Below are positions 61,370-64,000 of a stretch of DNA of 64,000 nt, in pieces; the first letter of the stretch is position 1; each line of letters opens with the position of its first letter. Made by a program: the position numbers and the translations under genes. This DNA is from Sphingobacterium sp. HMA12 (GTDB lineage Bacteria; Bacteroidota; Bacteroidia; Sphingobacteriales; Sphingobacteriaceae). The notes below the pieces were generated by a model. The model worked only from the letters and a program-made list of their open reading frames with translations, was not told where the DNA came from and searched no databases. Where the stretch lies: assembly GCF_002933815.1 (NCBI RefSeq), contig NZ_BEYR01000002.1, forward strand, positions 186,001-250,000. Reading direction: 5' to 3'.

Positions 61370-62917
61370 CTAAGTATCTTCGTTTGCCTCCCTGCTATCC
61401 GAAGGACGGCTTTCATTTTTCATGCGGTCTATCGCTGTGACAACATACTTATACTGTTGATGCTGTTTGATGTCGTCATCTGTGTACTGAAGTTTATCGG
61501 CATCATAGGTGATAAAAATAATTTTTCCGGGATCCTTGATATTGATGCGTTCACCTACCGCAAAGCGATAAACAACATAGCCATACGCAGATTCACCATC
61601 ACTTGCCGCATCCGGTTTCTGCCAAAAAAGAGTGTTCATTTTCCCATTGCTGGACGATTTTACCAGCAAGCCAAAAGGGGCATTGGGCGGAATGCTATCC
61701 AGCCAGGGCATTGTCGGCGGTAGAGCAGGAGTCCGATAGAGGTCATTACGCATGGAATCTTGCAATCCGACCAGATTATCGGTAAGAGATTTGGAACTGA
61801 AATATATACTTCCCTCGACATCATGTTCTTCACGCAGGTGACGTACCTGTCGGGGAATCTGGCTTTTGTCAGTCCATCCGATTTTATTTTCCGTTACCCT
61901 GTAAGCGCCATGTCCTACATAAAAATGCCGGCCATAAGTATGCCGCTGCCACCAGGATACCAATATTTCATATGCTGCAGCACGATTTTTAAAAGGAAAG
62001 TAGATCTGCGGATTGATGTAGTCGATCCAGCCTTCCTGCATCCATTTTACACCGTCTGCATAAAGCTCCCGATACGCACTTAAACCACGGGTTTCCGAAC
62101 CAATGCTATTGTTTTCCTTATTGTCCCATACGCCACATGGACTGATACCATATTTGACATAGGGTTTTATTCTTTTGATCGCGATGCCGAGGTCCCGCAC
62201 AAGCATGTTTACATTATTGCGCCGCCAGTCTTCAATATTTTCAATCCCATTATTATATTGGGCAAAAGTCAGCTGATCCGGTACGGATGTATTGCGGCTG
62301 TCTGGATAAGGATAAAAATAGTCGTCAAAATGGATACCATCGACATCGTAATTTTTAACAACATCCATGATGACATCAATGATATATTTACGGACATCCG
62401 GTAGCCCCGGATTGAAAAGCTTTTTCCCGGCATACGTAAAGAACCATTCGGGATGACGTTTGGTAATATGGTCATCGGAGAAATGAGCAGGATTCAATGT
62501 TGTCGAAGCACGATAAGGATTGAACCAGGCATGTAATTCCATTCCTCTTTTGTGTGCTTCCTCAATTGCAAATTGTAACGGATCATAGAACGGGGTCGGG
62601 GCCTGCCCTTGTTTTCCGGTTAAATATCGGCTCCAGGGCTCCCTGCTTTTTGCATAAAAGGCGTCTGCAGCAGGCCGTACCTGCAGGATGATCGCATTTA
62701 AGCCAGCGCTTCGATGCTGGTCCAGCAGATCGATAAATTCCTGCTTTTGCAACGCTACATTGTTACTCGCTTTGACAGAAGGCCAGTCTATATTACCGAT
62801 GGTAGCTACCCATACACCACGAAACTCCCGTTTAGGTAGCTGTTGGGAATATGTTCTGATCGAAAATAAACAGATAAAAAAGGCAAAAAAAGAATATAAA
62901 TATGTTTTTCCCGTCAT
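61370..62917 (-). CDS. GHL10/DUF187 family glycoside-hydrolase-like protein
   Basis: A 515-residue exported protein. The signal peptide (1-19, FFAFFICLFSIRTYS, then QQ) is followed by the glycosyl hydrolase-like 10 domain (about 22-390: REFRGVWVATIGNIDWPS, GLNAIILQVRPAADAFY, MELHAWFNPYRA, VDGIHFDDYFYPYPDS, WIDYINPQIYFPF). A fibronectin-like C-terminal domain follows (about 400-500, PDAASDGESAYGYVVYRF). Related proteins act on peptidoglycan glycans. The longest frame begins at TTG 62938, which overlaps the -7 box, so the ATG at 62917 is used. Convergent with the GH3 gene. Confidence 0.9.
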   Translation of the reverse strand: MTGKTYLYSFFAFFICLFSIRTYSQQLPKREFRGVWVATIGNIDWPSVKASNNVALQKQEFIDLLDQHRSAGLNAIILQVRPAADAFYAKSREPWSRYLTGKQGQAPTPFYDPLQFAIEEAHKRGMELHAWFNPYRASTTLNPAHFSDDHITKRHPEWFFTYAGKKLFNPGLPDVRKYIIDVIMDVVKNYDVDGIHFDDYFYPYPDSRNTSVPDQLTFAQYNNGIENIEDWRRNNVNMLVRDLGIAIKRIKPYVKYGISPCGVWDNKENNSIGSETRGLSAYRELYADGVKWMQEGWIDYINPQIYFPFKNRAAAYEILVSWWQRHTYGRHFYVGHGAYRVTENKIGWTDKSQIPRQVRHLREEHDVEGSIYFSSKSLTDNLVGLQDSMRNDLYRTPALPPTMPWLDSIPPNAPFGLLVKSSSNGKMNTLFWQKPDAASDGESAYGYVVYRFAVGERINIKDPGKIIFITYDADKLQYTDDDIKQHQQYKYVVTAIDRMKNESRPSDSREANEDT

Positions 62918-62935
62918 TCTATAAATTGTAGCCAA

Positions 62936-62943
62936 CAAAGATA
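62936..62943 (-). promoter_or_regulatory. -7 box of the GHL10 gene
   Basis: TATCTTTG on the minus strand matches TAnnTTTG and ends 18 bases before the ATG at 62917. Confidence 0.6.
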
Positions 62944-63132
62944 GGGAAGGATTTCTTACTTTTTCGCTAAAAAATGTAAGATGTTTGTTGGATACTTGTT
63001 AAAAGAATGTCAGCTTGGTTTTCAAAATGATAATAATGCAAATACAGGTAACATTGTACCGTTATTTGTGCTAATTTAGATGCGGTTTTCACAAAAGCTA
63101 TGAAAAACGAGCTAACCGCAACAATGAAGATT

Positions 63133-64000
63133 ATGAGCAAAGAACAAATATCCGTTTTTGATATGTTTAAGATTGGTATCGGACCATCCAGTTCGCATAC
63201 TTTGGGGCCTTGGCGTGCCGCCCAACAATTTACCCAAGTCCTTCAGGCAAAAGGTGTATTGAATGAGGTGGAGCAGATCAAGATTTTGCTTTATGGATCT
63301 TTGGCCAAAACCGGTGCCGGGCACGGTACGGATATTGCTGTTCTGCTTGGCTTAAGTGGAGACGATCCTGTTACCTTCGATGTTGACCGTGTGACACCAA
63401 AGGTGGCCCATATCAAAAGCGTTGGCCAATTGGAAGTGGCCGGTAAACATACCGTTCCGTTCTCTTATCAGGAGGATCTTCTTTTCCTTTACACCGAGAG
63501 TTTGCCCTTCCATCCAAATGCCGTTACATTTCAGGCCTTTCTGTCAAGTGGTAAGGCCATTACCGAAACCTATTATTCCATAGGTGGCGGTTTTGTCGTG
63601 CAGGAAAATGATACCGAGAGTGTTCTATCCGAAGTAGATCTTCCCTTTCCAGTAGATACTGCGCAGGAACTGCTGCACTGGACCATGAAAACAGGGCTGA
63701 AAATATCAGAACTCGTGCTAGAAAATGAATGCGCTTGGCGCGAGGAAAGTGAAACAGTCGCTGGAGTACTGAATATTTATAAAACGATCTATGAATGTAT
63801 CTATCGGGGCTGTCACACCGGAGGCACATTACCGGGAGGCTTGAACGTGGAGCGCCGGGCGGCGAAACTAAATAAAAAATTGATGCAGGGCCGGAGTTAT
63901 CAGGATTATGAATCATGGGTGACGGCAATTCGTGAAGGCGGACAGAATTTTCAGTATATCCTGGATTGGGTGAGCTGTTTTGCCCTTGCAGTCAATGAGG
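63133..64000 (+). CDS. sdaA: L-serine ammonia-lyase (L-serine dehydratase), cut by the right edge
   Basis: The first 289 residues of a single-chain iron-sulfur L-serine dehydratase, which deaminates serine to pyruvate. The beta-chain start [24 protein letters not shown] is diagnostic, followed by [22 protein letters not shown] and [10 protein letters not shown]; the [20 protein letters not shown] segment introduces the second half. The frame is open to the last base, so about a third of the protein, including most cluster cysteines, is outside. In-frame ATGs also exist at 63100 and 63124; the third ([10 protein letters not shown]) best fits the family. Confidence 0.93.
   Translation, partial: MSKEQISVFDMFKIGIGPSSSHTLGPWRAAQQFTQVLQAKGVLNEVEQIKILLYGSLAKTGAGHGTDIAVLLGLSGDDPVTFDVDRVTPKVAHIKSVGQLEVAGKHTVPFSYQEDLLFLYTESLPFHPNAVTFQAFLSSGKAITETYYSIGGGFVVQENDTESVLSEVDLPFPVDTAQELLHWTMKTGLKISELVLENECAWREESETVAGVLNIYKTIYECIYRGCHTGGTLPGGLNVERRAAKLNKKLMQGRSYQDYESWVTAIREGGQNFQYILDWVSCFALAVNE

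Noticed and set aside
62918..62938. TTG start of the GHL10 protein
   Set aside because: The codon lies within the TATCTTTG box; the ATG at 62917 gives a normal signal peptide.
1..64000. CRISPR array, prophage, IS element or defence island
   Set aside because: No regularly spaced repeats, transposase, integrase, restriction or phage genes were found.

Overview
The window reads as a chromosomal segment of a Bacteroidetes bacterium, most likely Sphingobacteriaceae and probably Sphingobacterium. The grounds are a SusC/SusD pair with a DUF5689 lipoprotein, DUF4270, DUF4407 and DUF937 proteins, the short-chain (GalE-like) L-threonine dehydrogenase, Bacteroidetes-type promoters (TAnnTTTG near -7), almost no Shine-Dalgarno sequences, and exported proteins whose mature N-terminus would begin with Gln. 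I see no rRNA or tRNA gene, IS element, prophage or CRISPR array. Gene density is high and most convergent gene pairs share a strong bidirectional hairpin terminator.

Layout. 1-2.1 kb: tail of an unknown protein, GDP-L-fucose synthase (fcl), tRNA m7G methyltransferase (trmB). 2.7-8.7 kb: SusC-like receptor, SusD-like lipoprotein and DUF5689 lipoprotein, an outer-membrane import system without linked glycan enzymes. 8.8-10.5 kb: DUF937 protein and tRNA hydroxylase TrhO. 10.6-15.6 kb: minus-strand surface-polysaccharide cassette (DeoR regulator, Wzx-type flippase, three glycosyltransferases, DUF3820 protein). 15.7-18.7 kb: a disordered protein with seven GFKPRFK motifs, YebC and L-threonine dehydrogenase. 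19.1-25.3 kb: asd, an exported DUF1684-peptide deformylase fusion, ruvX, ybeY, a methyltransferase, ndk and ispH. 25.4-31.3 kb: hemH with a membrane phosphoesterase, galT-galK, and a trans-sulfuration enzyme behind a structured leader. 31.6-39.8 kb: mfd, a 43-residue membrane protein coupled to a 194-residue helical protein, a phosphoserine phosphatase fused to SerA remnants, an SDR epimerase and a ureohydrolase-like protein that has lost most metal ligands. 40-50.8 kb: rmuC, DUF4407, M3 peptidase lipoprotein, ugd, dnaG, YraN and glutaminyl cyclase. 51-64 kb: DUF4270 and Kelch lipoproteins, a histidine kinase/response regulator pair, an outer-membrane beta-barrel protein divergent from a TetR regulator, a NagZ-like GH3, a GHL10-type hydrolase and the start of L-serine dehydratase.

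How the genes fit together. Much of the content concerns the envelope: nucleotide-sugar supply (fcl, ugd, galT/galK), glycan assembly and export, outer-membrane transport, surface lipoproteins and peptidoglycan turnover. The glutaminyl cyclase lipoprotein matches the Gln-first signal peptides of several exported proteins in the same window. Most remaining genes are housekeeping.

The observations I would follow up first are: the identical 38-bp promoter/inverted-repeat element in front of fcl and ndk; the secreted deformylase fusion; the SerB fusion lacking the SerA Rossmann core; the possible pseudoknot leader before the trans-sulfuration gene; the degenerate ureohydrolase; and the seven-motif disordered protein. 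No single new multi-gene defence or mobile system is evident. Starts were revised from the longest open frame where a TAnnTTTG box lies inside or next to that frame.
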